Positions 1 through 10,800 of a DNA stretch of 64,000 nucleotides are shown piece by piece. Location: positions 27,501 to 91,500 of the forward strand of contig JAEMWC010000379.1 in the NCBI GenBank assembly GCA_016490735.1. The letters run 5' to 3'. Positions within the stretch are counted from its first letter, which is position 1. The number at the start of each line of letters is the position of its first letter. The notes under the pieces are model-generated. The model was not told the origin of the DNA, ran no database searches, and saw only the letters and a list, made by a program, of their open reading frames with translations. The translations under genes were made by a program, and so were the position numbers. The stretch is from Pachyseris speciosa (taxonomy: Eukaryota > Cnidaria > Anthozoa > Scleractinia > Pachyseridae).

Positions 1-284
1 CTTCTATAAGCGCTTTCAAGAAAATTGTAATTAGTTTTCTTACCTTTATTTTCCACCACTGTGTGTAAAACCAATAATTAAGTGAATAGTTATAAATTTG
101 TGTTGTTAAGATCTACAGTACCACAAAAGGATCAGACAAGAGGAGACTTTCTGATCAACCCTCTGGACCCCCCTGTTTTTTTCCTGGGGCTTTGACCCCC
201 CACCCCCAGGAATTTCCAATAATTCCATCTGTGGTAGGGGTATGGTTTTGGATATTTTATGGAAACACACATATAATATGAAAA
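1..284. other. Non-coding flank, probably VPS11 intron 1
   Basis: I see no exon, RNA or structured repeat in this stretch. It holds C-rich and G-rich runs around 168-210 and otherwise AT-rich sequence. Because VPS11 coding sequence begins downstream at 7899 without its N-terminal exon, this is most likely part of a long VPS11 first intron (inference). Confidence 0.4.
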
Positions 285-495
285 AGTTAACAGGCCATCT
301 GATAGGGTGCGATAAAAAATCAGAAATTGTGCGATATTTTTAGGGTAAATTGTGCAATAACAAAGGACTATTATGCGGTAAATTATGCGATTTTTCCTAA
401 ACTATTTCAAGCTTGTTTTACTAGTATTCTGAGAAAGAAAACCACTTTTAAGCTGCTCTAACGACGATTTTTATATCAAAGAACAAAAAATAAGC

Positions 496-577
496 AATTC
501 ACCTTTTGGGCGCTAGATTTCACGTGTAGTGTCACATGACTTCGGATGTAAACAAACCGGGAAAGTTCGGACATTCT
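496..577. repeat. Left 82-bp TIR of inner transposon
   Basis: This arm is the inverse of 6975-7056 with a single difference (CACATGAC against CACGTGAC). It ends about 115 bp before the ATG of the YqaJ/Ulp1 gene, so it probably includes or abuts that gene's promoter. Confidence 0.85.
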
Positions 578-693
578 TGACAACCACGCACTACACGTGT
601 ACGAAGTTTTTTACTTCGTCAACTTCCTGTTCCTACTTCTATAACTTTCCCTACGCTTTAACTCTTTGAGCGTGAAATAGTTTTAGGTTCAAA

Positions 694-3600
694 ATGGCAG
701 AAAAAGGAATTAAAAGCGACTTCAACGCTATGAATGTGGCAGAACTTAAACAATTTTTGCAGGAACGTGGCGTTTCAGTAAGTGGATATTTGAAAACTTC
801 GCTTGTGGAAATCGCTTCCGCAGTCGAAAGAATGGTTTTGCCAGTGGATCCAAACTTCGAAAAAGATCAAACCACTGATGCTGACAAATTAATAATTCAT
901 GACATGCTAATTCCCAATCCATTTTCCCTGAAGACCATGAACAACTTCAACTCGTCGCCGCCGTTTGGGTTGTACGACATTTTTAACTATTTGATTTACC
1001 ACTCCACCGATTACGACAAGCAAGGACTCGCCGCCTACAAGTCATTCGATGATTATCGCTTATTCGACGATGGTTACGTTGAATCTTTACTAACTGCTCA
1101 GTTGAATCAAGAGGGTGTTCATGTATATGTAGCCAAAGTGCGGCCTTTCATGAAAATCAAAACGGATGAAGGTAAGGAGCACTACGATCTCTGGTTCATT
1201 CTCGAGGGTAGAGGTACAAACCGAGGCAGCGTTCTTCAGGCACGATGCAAGTGTAAAGGTGGTAGAGATGGGGGTTGCAAGCACATCGCGGCCGCCATGT
1301 ACGCCCTGGAAGATTTGTTAAACTCTCGAGGTAAAGACAGTGTAACCAGTTCCCCATGCATCTGGGTAAAAAGACCGAGAGCAAATACTAAAGCATGCGA
1401 AGTTAAAGATTTGGCGATCGAAAAAGGTAAAAAGCCCTCCTACAAAAAAAGAAAACGCGAACACACGTTCCTCCAAAATATTGAAAAAGATGTCCGTGCT
1501 CCTAAGGACACCAATCCACCAGATGAGAAGTACCTAAGACGATTTACCCAAAAGATGTGCCAAATAAAGACTGATACACCGGTTATCTTGCCCTTGTTCA
1601 AAAAACTTTATTGTAGTTCGGGAGCAGACACAGATCTCCACGAGGAACCTGCTGAGTTAAGTGATAACAAGGCTGAGACTGGTATTATGAATACTAAATT
1701 GAAAGAGATCGTGAACAATCATCCCAACATTTCCAATGAAGAATTAGTGGGTTTGCTGTCCTTCAGTGATGCAGAAAGGAAGCATGTTGACAGCACCACT
1801 TCAAAGCAGTGGCAATGTGAGGAATGGTATTTACACAAGGCAGGCTTCATAACAGCTTCAAAGTGCAAAAGAGTCTTCACCAGGCAAGAGACACTTGACA
1901 AGAATACAGAAGAAAATGTGACCAAGCTGGTAGAAGATATTGCATTGGCCAAAAAAGTACCTCACATGCATTTTCTGCAACAGGGAATTGAACCACAAAA
2001 TGCCAGGGAGTGGGGGTTATTCCATGAAGAGAGTGCTCGCAAGGCATATCAGCGTGTTGCTAGCCATACCCACCACAAACTGGAACTGGTCTCGAAAGGC
2101 TTTCTCATTTCAAAGTCAAAACCTTTCCTTGGTGCTAGTTTGGATAATATTCAGCAGTGTCAGTGTTCTGATGGTTGTCCAAACAAAGTTGTAGAATATA
2201 AATGCCCCTGGAAACACAGAGATCTGCACCCAAAAGATGCATTCCTAACCCCAGAAATTGGTGGTATCAAAAATGGAAAAGAGTTTGCTTTGAAGCCTTC
2301 TTCAAAGTACTACTTCCAACTTCAGCTTCAGATGTTTGTCAGTGAGCTGACCTTCAACATCTTGGTTGTGTGGACCACAAAAGGAATCTTCACTGTTGAG
2401 GTGCCTTACAACCCAGGCTTCATGTTCGATGTATGCACAAAGTTGGAAAAGTTTTGGAACAGTCAGGTTCTCCCTTTTATGATGGCTGAAATTTCCGGGA
2501 CAGTATTTCCAGGTAATTGTGTAAGCTTTTTTCTCTCTTTTTCAAATGAAATATCTCACAGTATGTACCGGTAATCTGGTCACAAACACTGAGCAGTACA
2601 ACAAGACATTGTGCATGGTAAACTTTGAGTTGCTGATTTTATTTGTTTTGTCATATATCATAGTTGTTTAATTTATGTGAGACAGTTCATGCACTATCAT
2701 TGTTAAGAATAGCTCTCTCTTAATTTATACATTTTTGTTTTAGATTCATCACTTGCACAGGAGGTATGCTCCTCTCAAGATACCCAATGTTCACAACAGA
2801 CCATCAGCTCTCCTCAGCATCCCAGCTGTTCTTCAGACATAAGTGACAGTTGTAAATCACAAGTTACTGGGTTACATGACACAGATACAAACACTTTCCA
2901 AGGCACCAGCTCTTCCAAACAGTCACCTGTTCATGAGGTTATAGATTTGTCACAGTACAATACCCTTTCCATGCCTCCAGACAGTGTTGAACTTTCTGGA
3001 CTTCAGATCTACCAGGCAGATGTGCAAACTGTCCAACCAAAGGAAATGATCACTGACACAATAGTTTTGTTCCTGTTCAAGTGAGTACTGGTTTGATTTT
3101 CCTGTATACATGTATTAATTTCTGTTGTAGCACATTAAGCTACATTTAATTCTTAGTTGTCACTTTGTACTTGGGCAAGTTGCTTTGACAAAGGTTTATT
3201 ATTTGATTTTGTATTGTGGTTTCAGGCAACTACCCCAATGTATCTATCCCATTGTCAGTACCTTTTTCTATACCACTTTATGTGGGGAACAAGATGTTGG
3301 TCAAAGATCCTCAAGGTATTAAGATTCAAGTTCAGTTAGTCAATTAGGTTGAGTATGCATACATATTTGACGACTGTTTTGCGAGTTTCCTGTAATAGAT
3401 ATAAATATACACTTGCTGTTTACTAAGCGGCAATAATAATTTTATTATTTAATAGCATTTACTGTTTATGGTCACCATGACTTATCTAATATTTTATGAC
3501 TTTTAGAATGGTTCGGCTAACATCCGCAGAGAAGTTTTTCAACAGAAACCTGCTGAACAGTGAATATGTGTTCATTCCCATCAATAGAAGGTCAGAGACA

Positions 3601-4692
3601 TCATGCATACAGTGCTATATGAAATGAAATAGTCCAATATTCATAAGAGATCAATCTTTTTCTTTTTTTTTTTCCAGCTTACATTGGCTCTTGGTTGTCT
3701 TAACCCCATGGTAAGCCTAATAACTGTTAGTCAGTGCAATTCCTAGTTACAAAGTCTTAATTGAATTGTTACCTACTGTACTTAATTAAGACAAGTGTTT
3801 ATTGTACACTGCATATATATAACAACTTTATTGAAATGCCTGTTACAATTTTTATTAGGCACTTTCTGATACTGGACTCACTGACATGGGACATTAAAAT
3901 AAGGCATGAAGAAATACTCAATATCAACAGGTATTACTCTCCATGTATAAATAATAGTAACACTAAACAACCTTTGGCAAAATTAATTGTTCTTTTACTT
4001 GCTGGAGTGGTAGTAATCTCATTTTTTGTTTTAAAATTAATGTAAATATTTTTTTATTAGCTTCTTGGATCATCTATGTGTGGCTAGTGGTATTCCCTCC
4101 AAGACAAGCCAGCGGTCAAATCATGTGCTTAAGGTAATTAATTATAACTTACCTGTGTACACACAGTAATGATATGGGCTGGGGTTGTCCATTATTGTAA
4201 ATTAACATTAAATCATTATTGATATATCCATCAAACAATGCAACAAATTAGTGTTACCAAAAAGCCCATGGTGTTAAGAACATTCCACCAATCACTCACT
4301 GCTGTGGGCTGACACTTCCTACTTATTTTCTGATTTTAGGTTCCACAACAGTTGAGAGGAAGCAACAACTGTGGATTTCACATGTTCATGTTTATTGACC
4401 ATTTTTTAAAGGTAAATTTTGGTTTGATTCTATCACACTACAGCATTAATAAATAATATCAAATTTAACTTATTATAATTATGTGTTTTATAAATTAATC
4501 CTATTTCTTTCGATAATGTTTTCACACATTGAAGTAATGGCATGTTGTACTATTCCATAGGATCTAAAGGAGTATGAGAATGATCCAAATGGATATGTCA
4601 CTGCTGAACATCAGTGGTTTGATCCCAAAGATGCTGAAACCAAGAGAACATTGACCAGGGCCTTTTTAGAGGCTTTATTTGTAAATAAATAA
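694..4692 (+). CDS. SAP-SWIM-YqaJ-Ulp1 fusion protein of the transposon, 9 exons, 903 aa
   Basis: Exons read by eye: 694-2512, 2744-3080, 3226-3315, 3507-3590, 3678-3710, 3859-3930, 4061-4133, 4340-4411 and 4561-4692. All have GT-AG junctions and compatible phases, giving 2,712 nt with no internal stop. Domains: a SAP-like helix pair (about residues 14-45); a SWIM zinc finger, C185-K-C187-x7-C195-K-H197; a YqaJ-type exonuclease region (about 375-560) with GFITASK, SLDNI and VEYKCP motifs; and a C-terminal Ulp1/SENP cysteine protease. The protease shows the STFFYTTL and FIPIN strands, His779 (LHW), Asp794 (ILDSL) and Cys847 (PQQLRGSNNCGF). A YqaJ partner is known for ISL2EU elements. The covalent Ulp1 module is the surprise. 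Likely nuclear; it could process element DNA and remove SUMO or a like modifier (inference). Confidence 0.82.
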
Positions 4693-4783
4693 GAAATGCA
4701 ATTGTGGCTCTTGTTACAACATTAGCATATAGTTGATGCACAGGCAGTGCAGTAGTGATCTGCTTGTCTTTATAATTGTTTAC

Positions 4784-6935
4784 TTAACATGCTTTTATTA
4801 TTGATGGCTGCAAATTTACTAGTATTGCACAGACAGTTACGGCAGAGCCAATGTATGGCTTACATGTAAGTGGAATAACTCCCTTTAAAAAATTAAAAGA
4901 TTTCAGTCGTTTTATCATACGTTCAATATGAACCCTTGCAGTTGCAACTCGTCTTGTAGCAGTTGATGCTCGCGCAGAAGTATTATTTTTCCGCATGATT
5001 GGCGGTGCAATTAGTACAGTTTCATGTAATGCAAGATAATCCTGTATGTTAAAGCCTTTATCAGCCATTACAGTATCACCTGGCTGTAATTTTTCCAGAA
5101 AACCACTAACATTCACAATCTCCTTGTCACTGATACTTCCACTGTATAATTTTGACACAAAGTTGAAATGCAACACAGGAGACATTGAAATAAGTAACTT
5201 AAATGTGTTTGCAGACTTGTATTGACTGTAGGTAGATCTTTGGCTGGATGGCTTACAAGGTTTTTCAACATAGAATTCGGTGCAATCTATTATTGCTCTT
5301 AAATTATTTAAGGACTTCTTTTTGAAGCAATTCGGTTTAGGCACCCCAATCAATTCCTCTTTAGTTGAGAAGGGTAAAAGAAACCTCAATTCCTTTTCTA
5401 GAAATAAAATCCATGTTATAAATATTTTACTCCCAGTTCCTGTGTTAATGCCAAATACATCACATAGCATTTCCAAACTGGGATATCTTCTTAGTCTCAC
5501 TAGAGTAAAAACAAATTGCTCTTTGGTTGTCAACTTGGCCAGGTCTTGCCTTTGCTGAAAAAAAAGATATATACCTGGTGTCACTTTCTAATTAACTGTT
5601 AACTTTCTTGAAAATAAGAAGTACAAAATACTAGGTTGAATCCCAACATCTCGTTGGGAGCTATTCTTGTTACAACACCTGATGGCATGGCAAAAACAAT
5701 ACTTCAACAATATACAGAAAATATATATAGCACATTGTTTGACATCCAACTAATACTGCAATGATTTATTATTACCTCCAAGTACTTGTCCTGGATCTTT
5801 CCTGACTTGGTTTTTCGTGGACCCTTCCACATGTTCATGCGCTGACTCTTTTCTTTAATTTCACTATAAATCAGCTCCAGGCATTCTTTTGTCATACCTA
5901 TAAATTATATATGTATGAAAAAGATCAAGTGACAAAATGATTGAACTGTACTATCATACAAAGGCTAGGAGCTAGTATAGATGCTTCACTCAAGTGCGCT
6001 TGATTGTGACTTGTTTACAGTATAATTGCGTACCTGTGTAGTGGTAGGTTTTCTTTGGGTCCATCACTTTCTCCATAAATAAAATCCTCATCAACTCATC
6101 CCTACCTGAAGTCTGATTTAAGAAGAGAATGTACACAGAGCAGAACTACATGATTATTGTATAGGTTTATGCTTTATTATAACTTGTTATGAAAATGAAA
6201 AGTGCAAACAGCGAGGAAAATATATAATCAGTTTTAATAATAATGTTTCTCTAACTTGCGTGCTGCAATCTTTTACTTCCTTTCCATCAGTCTTTCTGTT
6301 GGTTGGAGACTCGATCGGTTCAGGAAACTCGTCGCGTTCTTCCGGTTCGAATTCCTGCATGTTCTCCTCATCACAAGGCTCTCCTGAACTCGCAACTGGC
6401 TCTGAGCTCAGATCTAAAAGAGTCATGGCGGCGGAACGTTCTTCTTCAGATTTGCCAGTATGGCAATTAAGCGTCAGTAGGGTTTTAGCTGCTGATCGTT
6501 CCAAACGAATTTTCTTGCTTCTCGCTTTGTCTGCCTCTCACTCACAAGATGCCTTTCGTTTCCGATTCAGCCGTAACACCTATATCAAACACAGTATCAA
6601 ATATTACTTCAAACGACAAACAGAGTTATAAAAGCACAATTAGATAAACTTACCCTTTCTTTACTAGCAACGGCAGATATAGGATCAGGATCCTCTTTTG
6701 TTGGACCATTTCCACCGACAAAATGTAGGCTACAAATGTAACTGTCTTTTGTGCACACGAAAGAGTCACCGCGGTGGCAAGCTTGTATCCACTTTTGCCT
6801 TCTCGCGTTTTGTCTAACTGCACCAGGAAAATGGAAGAACTTCACTGGATCACCGTTTGGGTTTCTTTTCCACGATTCAGGGTATCGGGAATCGTTTTTA
6901 CAAGTACCAAAAGCACATCGTTTAGTCGTGACCAT
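4784..6935 (-). CDS. THAP-HTH-DDE_Tnp_4 transposase of the inner transposon
   Basis: Minus-strand exons: 6935-6654 (THAP finger with CAFGTCKND, HFPG and the trailing SLHF), 6579-6256 (acidic linker), 6112-6034, 5897-5776 and 5554-4784. The last three carry an HTH_Tnp_4-like region (LMRILFMEK, FVFTLVRLRRYPSL) and the catalytic core with aspartates in IIDCTEF and MADKGFN and a glutamate in HIERMIKRLKSF. Phases fit. If exon 2 begins at the strongest acceptor (6579), an in-frame TGA falls at 6538-6540. A weaker in-phase acceptor giving a start at 6534 avoids it, for a protein of about 510 residues. It is therefore either a mildly damaged or an alternatively spliced transposase. It is expected to bind and cut the 82-bp TIRs. 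Confidence 0.75.
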
Positions 6936-6974
6936 TCTGTCAGAACTCTACTTAGTGAACACATGTGGTTGACT

Positions 6975-7056
6975 AGAATGTCCGAACTTTCCCGGTTTGT
7001 TTACATCCGAAGTCACGTGACACTACACGTGAAATCTAGCGCCCAAAAGGTGAATT
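6975..7056. repeat. Right 82-bp TIR of inner transposon
   Basis: Inverted partner of 496-577. It ends about 40 bp upstream of the transposase ATG (6933-6935), so the TIRs likely act as divergent-outside, convergent-inside promoters for the two element genes. Confidence 0.85.
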
Positions 7057-7082
7057 ATGAGTGAATTGGGGTAAAAATTTAA

Positions 7083-7268
7083 TGATGATTTTCTTAGATG
7101 ATCGATTACTACATTACACAACGAACAAAACATCAGTCCATCATCCACGTGGAACGTACCGGTGGCGTATTTTTCTGCTCTGTCTTTGGCAGTCGAATTT
7201 GAAGGAAGGTGAGATTTGGTTTTCCCAGTAGTTGAACATGAAGGAACAACGGGCGTTTTCTTGTCCAT
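7083..7268 (-). pseudogene. CGGBP1-like N-terminal fragment of hAT-type protein
   Basis: The frame starts at the ATG at 7266-7268. It contains a zinc-binding-like segment, FHVDDGLMFCSLCNVVIDHL, closely resembling the BED-like finger of CGGBP1 (FCxxCNVVxxHxRKS). CGGBP1 is a DNA-binding protein derived from hAT transposons. The similarity stops after about 62 residues, and the frame then runs into the edge of the inner transposon near 7056. This is most simply a gene truncated by that insertion. I cannot see the continuation on the other side (before 496), so the fragment is probably dead. Confidence 0.55.
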
Positions 7269-7898
7269 TAGGACATTGGCAATGTAAGCGAAGCTTACAT
7301 TTTGTTGTCAAACAACGCTTCCCTGATATTAATTTCGCTCATTTCCGATTACCACGTACTTACAACGAAGAAGGATCGTACGTCATGGATTTATATCAGC
7401 AATTCTGATAGGCTAACTCAGAGAAAAGAATTGTTTGCTTTGCGCCAATAGGCAGTTCTTTAAGAATGAAAAAACTGGCACCAGGCCCCGGACCTGCCAA
7501 AAACGAAAATAACGCCTTGAACTATGATTATCCGTGAAATCGATGGTTTTGGAACATTTCTTGGGCTTTTTCGAAGGTAACTCGTCTTGAAACTAAGTGC
7601 AGACGTGGAATTTTTTCAGGGAAAGCATTTATTTAATATGGTTTATTTTTTAAGAATTGTGCGAGTTTTTGTGAATTAAGCGATTTTTTATAAATTGTGC
7701 GATCGGATGCGATTTGAGGTCAATTGTGCGAAATCGCACGATCCTGTAATATCAGATGGCCTGAGTTAAGTTGACACCGTTCTTAGCTAGTACCAGTTGG
7801 CTAGTACACGTACCAGTTGTGTCTGCCTTAGAAAGAGTTGACTATACAGAGTTACACTGTAATAGCACCAGATAACTTATTTAATTAATTTTGTACAG

Positions 7899-10800
7899 GG
7901 TGTTGACATCACGGCTTGTACAGGTGGGAGAGGTCAGCTGGTGATTGGAGGTAAGTTCTACTGGTTACAATTTTGTCAAAGAATTGTCACTGAAGTGTAG
8001 AAAGTGGCAAATGCCATAGCAGTAAACTTGGCAACCCTGTGAGTGCAAATCTCCCAGCAATGCCTCACTGACTGAGTTGGGGGATACTTACATGTGCAGT
8101 CCTCCTCATACAGGTGCTTGCCTGCTGAAAGTATAGGACCAGCACTGTAAACAGATGGCATTGCAAAGATGAATCACCAATAATGAAAGTGGATGGGAGT
8201 GGAGGGGTGGGAATAAAGATCTGCAACTTAGATTACCAGTAGACAAGAATGATCTGCAAAGTTAGCTTTGTGTGACTTGCCAAGCTGTCTAAAACACAAT
8301 TTATCAGCTCCTTGAAAACTCCAAGGAACTGTCTGCATGTTGAATAATAAAATCTACGGGTGACTGGTATATACAGCCTTGCCTCTAGGTGTTAAAACCT
8401 TAGTACCTATAATTACATTTTAAGCATGCAGGCTTTCTATTCCATCTTTTACCAGGTTTTAGAATTTGAAAATAAGTCATGGGAATGCAACTCAGTTTAA
8501 AATTTAATTTAATATTTAATTTACTCCAAAATGGGAAAAACAACAAGGCAACTTTATTAATAGTGTTGTTAAGTTGGTTTGCTCTATTTCAATAAGCTGT
8601 TCCATAAGAGATCAGTGTAATTCCATGTATGAGAAGGGTTGCCTCTTTGTACTGTATAACATCTGAAACATAATATTTATGATAAATTAATTAATATTTA
8701 TTTAACATTATTTGTTAATTTGATGTCCAACAGATTCATCTGGAGTTGTTCACTTTCTGGGACGTGATCTAACCATCACTTCCTTTAAGGCCTACGACAT
8801 ACGAGTTTCACATTTTTACCAATTAAAACAGCAAAATATTTTGTTCACAGTTGGGGTAAGTACCTATGTCATTGATGAATAGGAAATTCTCAGGGCTGGC
8901 AATGATTATAAGGGCTATGACCTTGAAATTTTGCCTGCAAATTTTAAGTGAGGTCCTTTTAAAGTGCACCTAAACCCAAAACTTTTTTTCACTTAAATCT
9001 TTGCACCTGTTTGAAACGCATTGCACCTATTTTACCAAATCTTGACTAGTTATTTTGACTTTTCCAGGGTGTTAAAGTTGCAAAATCTGGCCGTCGTCTG
9101 CCCCACGACCGAGTCAGAAAGGGCTTGGGTCTATTCTCAATTTGACGTCACAAACTGATTTACATCGCATTAAGTCTTTGTAAACATGCATGCAAAGCAG
9201 TTTGTGACGTCAAATCGAGAATAGACCCAAGCCCCTTCTGACTCGGTCGTGGGGCCAGATTTTGCAACGTCAACACCCTAGAAAAGTCAAAATAAGAAGT
9301 CTAGATTTGGTAAAAAAAAAGGCGAAATGCGTTTCAAACAGGTGCAAAGATTTATATTAGCAAAAAAAAAAATTGGGGGTTTAGGTGCACTTTAAAACTA
9401 CACTGTACTTTCTTAATTGTTAAAAGAGAAAAAAGAAAACCAGCATATTGGCGACAGCACTACAGTATAATAACTAAAGTCCCTAGCATAGCCATGCCTT
9501 CTTATTAGGTATCTGGCCTGTGTTCTAGTCTTGAATGAAAAGTTTAGACTCAAGATTTCTTGTTAAGGTGAATTTGGAAAGACATCATGTAGTTTACACA
9601 TGTTCACAAACCCCTGTCTGCACACAATACCATGTATTTAAGACCCATCTGCAATTTTGGTATCTCCAAAACCTCCTTTTTAGTAATGATTAGTAATGCT
9701 TCCTCGTTCCAGAATAAGGCCAATCCCATACATGTACGTACTAGAAGTAGTTTCTCCAGCTGTAACTACCGGTAATAATGTACTCTAATTTAACTCAACT
9801 GACATGGACTTTTTATTATTTTACATGTACATTTACAGTAGCCCAATCACATTTTTTGTTTTGTACAGGACTATAGTTTAAATTCTCAATCCTTTTGTAC
9901 ACTGTATGAGCAGTAGGATACAATTTATTGTACACTTCATAAGCTGCATTAGTGTACTTCAAGATCTAAAAATTGTTCTTTCAGGAAGATGAAGTTGGGG
10001 GCATTGATCCCATTACCAGAGTATGGAATCTAGATAAGGTAAGATTTTGACAACAACATTTTTGTAGCTTAGTTTTATAAAATTTGCCAGTGGTTGGGAG
10101 TAGTATTCAATCTTATGGCCCATGGGTAGACTAGTTACTGGGCCCAGTTGTTCAAAGCATGATTAAGCTAATCCCAGATCAGAGTGAAGTTTGAGTCCAG
10201 TCTAGTTACTGTTCAATAGAAACATTTTCAAAAGATTTTTACCTTAAAGTTTTGACTGGAGTTAAACTTTACTTTAACCATAAAATGTGATTTTATACAA
10301 AACCTTCTCAACAAGCAAGATGAAAACTTCTTAATCTTGGGTTAGCAGTAATCAGACCTGTTTCAAACAACCGGGCCTTGGTGTATATTTTGCAGGTAAA
10401 AATTAAATTCAGGGAAAATTGTTTTTAACCTAGGTCAATTTCTTTGTCTCCCAGCCCTAACTATTCATAATTAGGTCTAGGTGACAAAGGGAATTGAGGT
10501 TTAACCTAGATTAAAAAATTTATTACTTGAATTTCATTTTCACCTGCAACATATTAATTTTGACTTCCAGATTGACAAATATGGAAATCCTGTTTGTTGC
10601 TGTATGCAACGCCTCATTCCTGGAAACAAACCTGTTCCGGTATGTTGAATGTTACTTAGAACTTTCCTAATATCTATTCCTCTCTCCTCTGGCCAGTAGG
10701 AGCATGATCACCAGCAGCCCATTTCTATATCATGTTAATTTACATGCTGAACTCTTCAACCAAGCAGCATGGACATTTTGCATTTGAATTCTCACAGTGC

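Larger units (their letters stand above)
496..7056. mobile_element. Complete ISL2EU-like DNA transposon with 82-bp TIRs
   Basis: Sequence 496-577 is repeated inverted at 6975-7056 with one mismatch in 82 bp. Between the repeats lie two convergent multi-exon genes: a plus-strand SAP-SWIM-YqaJ-Ulp1 protein (694-4692) and a minus-strand THAP-DDE_Tnp_4 transposase (4784-6935). Their stop codons are 91 bp apart. A DDE_4-type transposase plus a YqaJ nuclease is what I recall of the ISL2EU (IS4EU) superfamily. The ends are AATT, which is its own reverse complement, so the target duplication (AT or AATT) cannot be separated from the TIR by eye. The nearly identical TIRs and open genes suggest a fairly recent insertion. 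Confidence 0.8.
285..7769. mobile_element. Outer hAT-like DNA transposon, split by an inner transposon
   Basis: A 14-bp perfect terminal inverted repeat, CAGGCCATCTGATA, lies at 291-304 and inverted at 7750-7763. It is directly flanked by AGTTAA at 285-290 and 7764-7769. Several GTGCGAT-like subterminal motifs occur inside both ends. The parts outside the inner element (291-495 and 7057-7763) total about 0.9 kb. On the minus strand they carry the start of a CGGBP1-like open frame; CGGBP1 and its relatives are hAT-derived. hAT elements normally make 8-bp target duplications, so the 6-bp repeat seen here leaves the superfamily uncertain. Alternatively the whole 7.5 kb could be one element with internal inverted repeats. 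Confidence 0.65.

Noticed and set aside
694..2574. A stand-alone 626-aa SWIM-YqaJ protein ending at 2574
   Set aside because: The last 20 codons are intronic in character, and a GTAATT donor at 2513 joins in phase to exons that complete a Ulp1 domain.
7976..8161. Short minus frame opposite the second VPS11 intron
   Set aside because: No motif, no splice context, low complexity.
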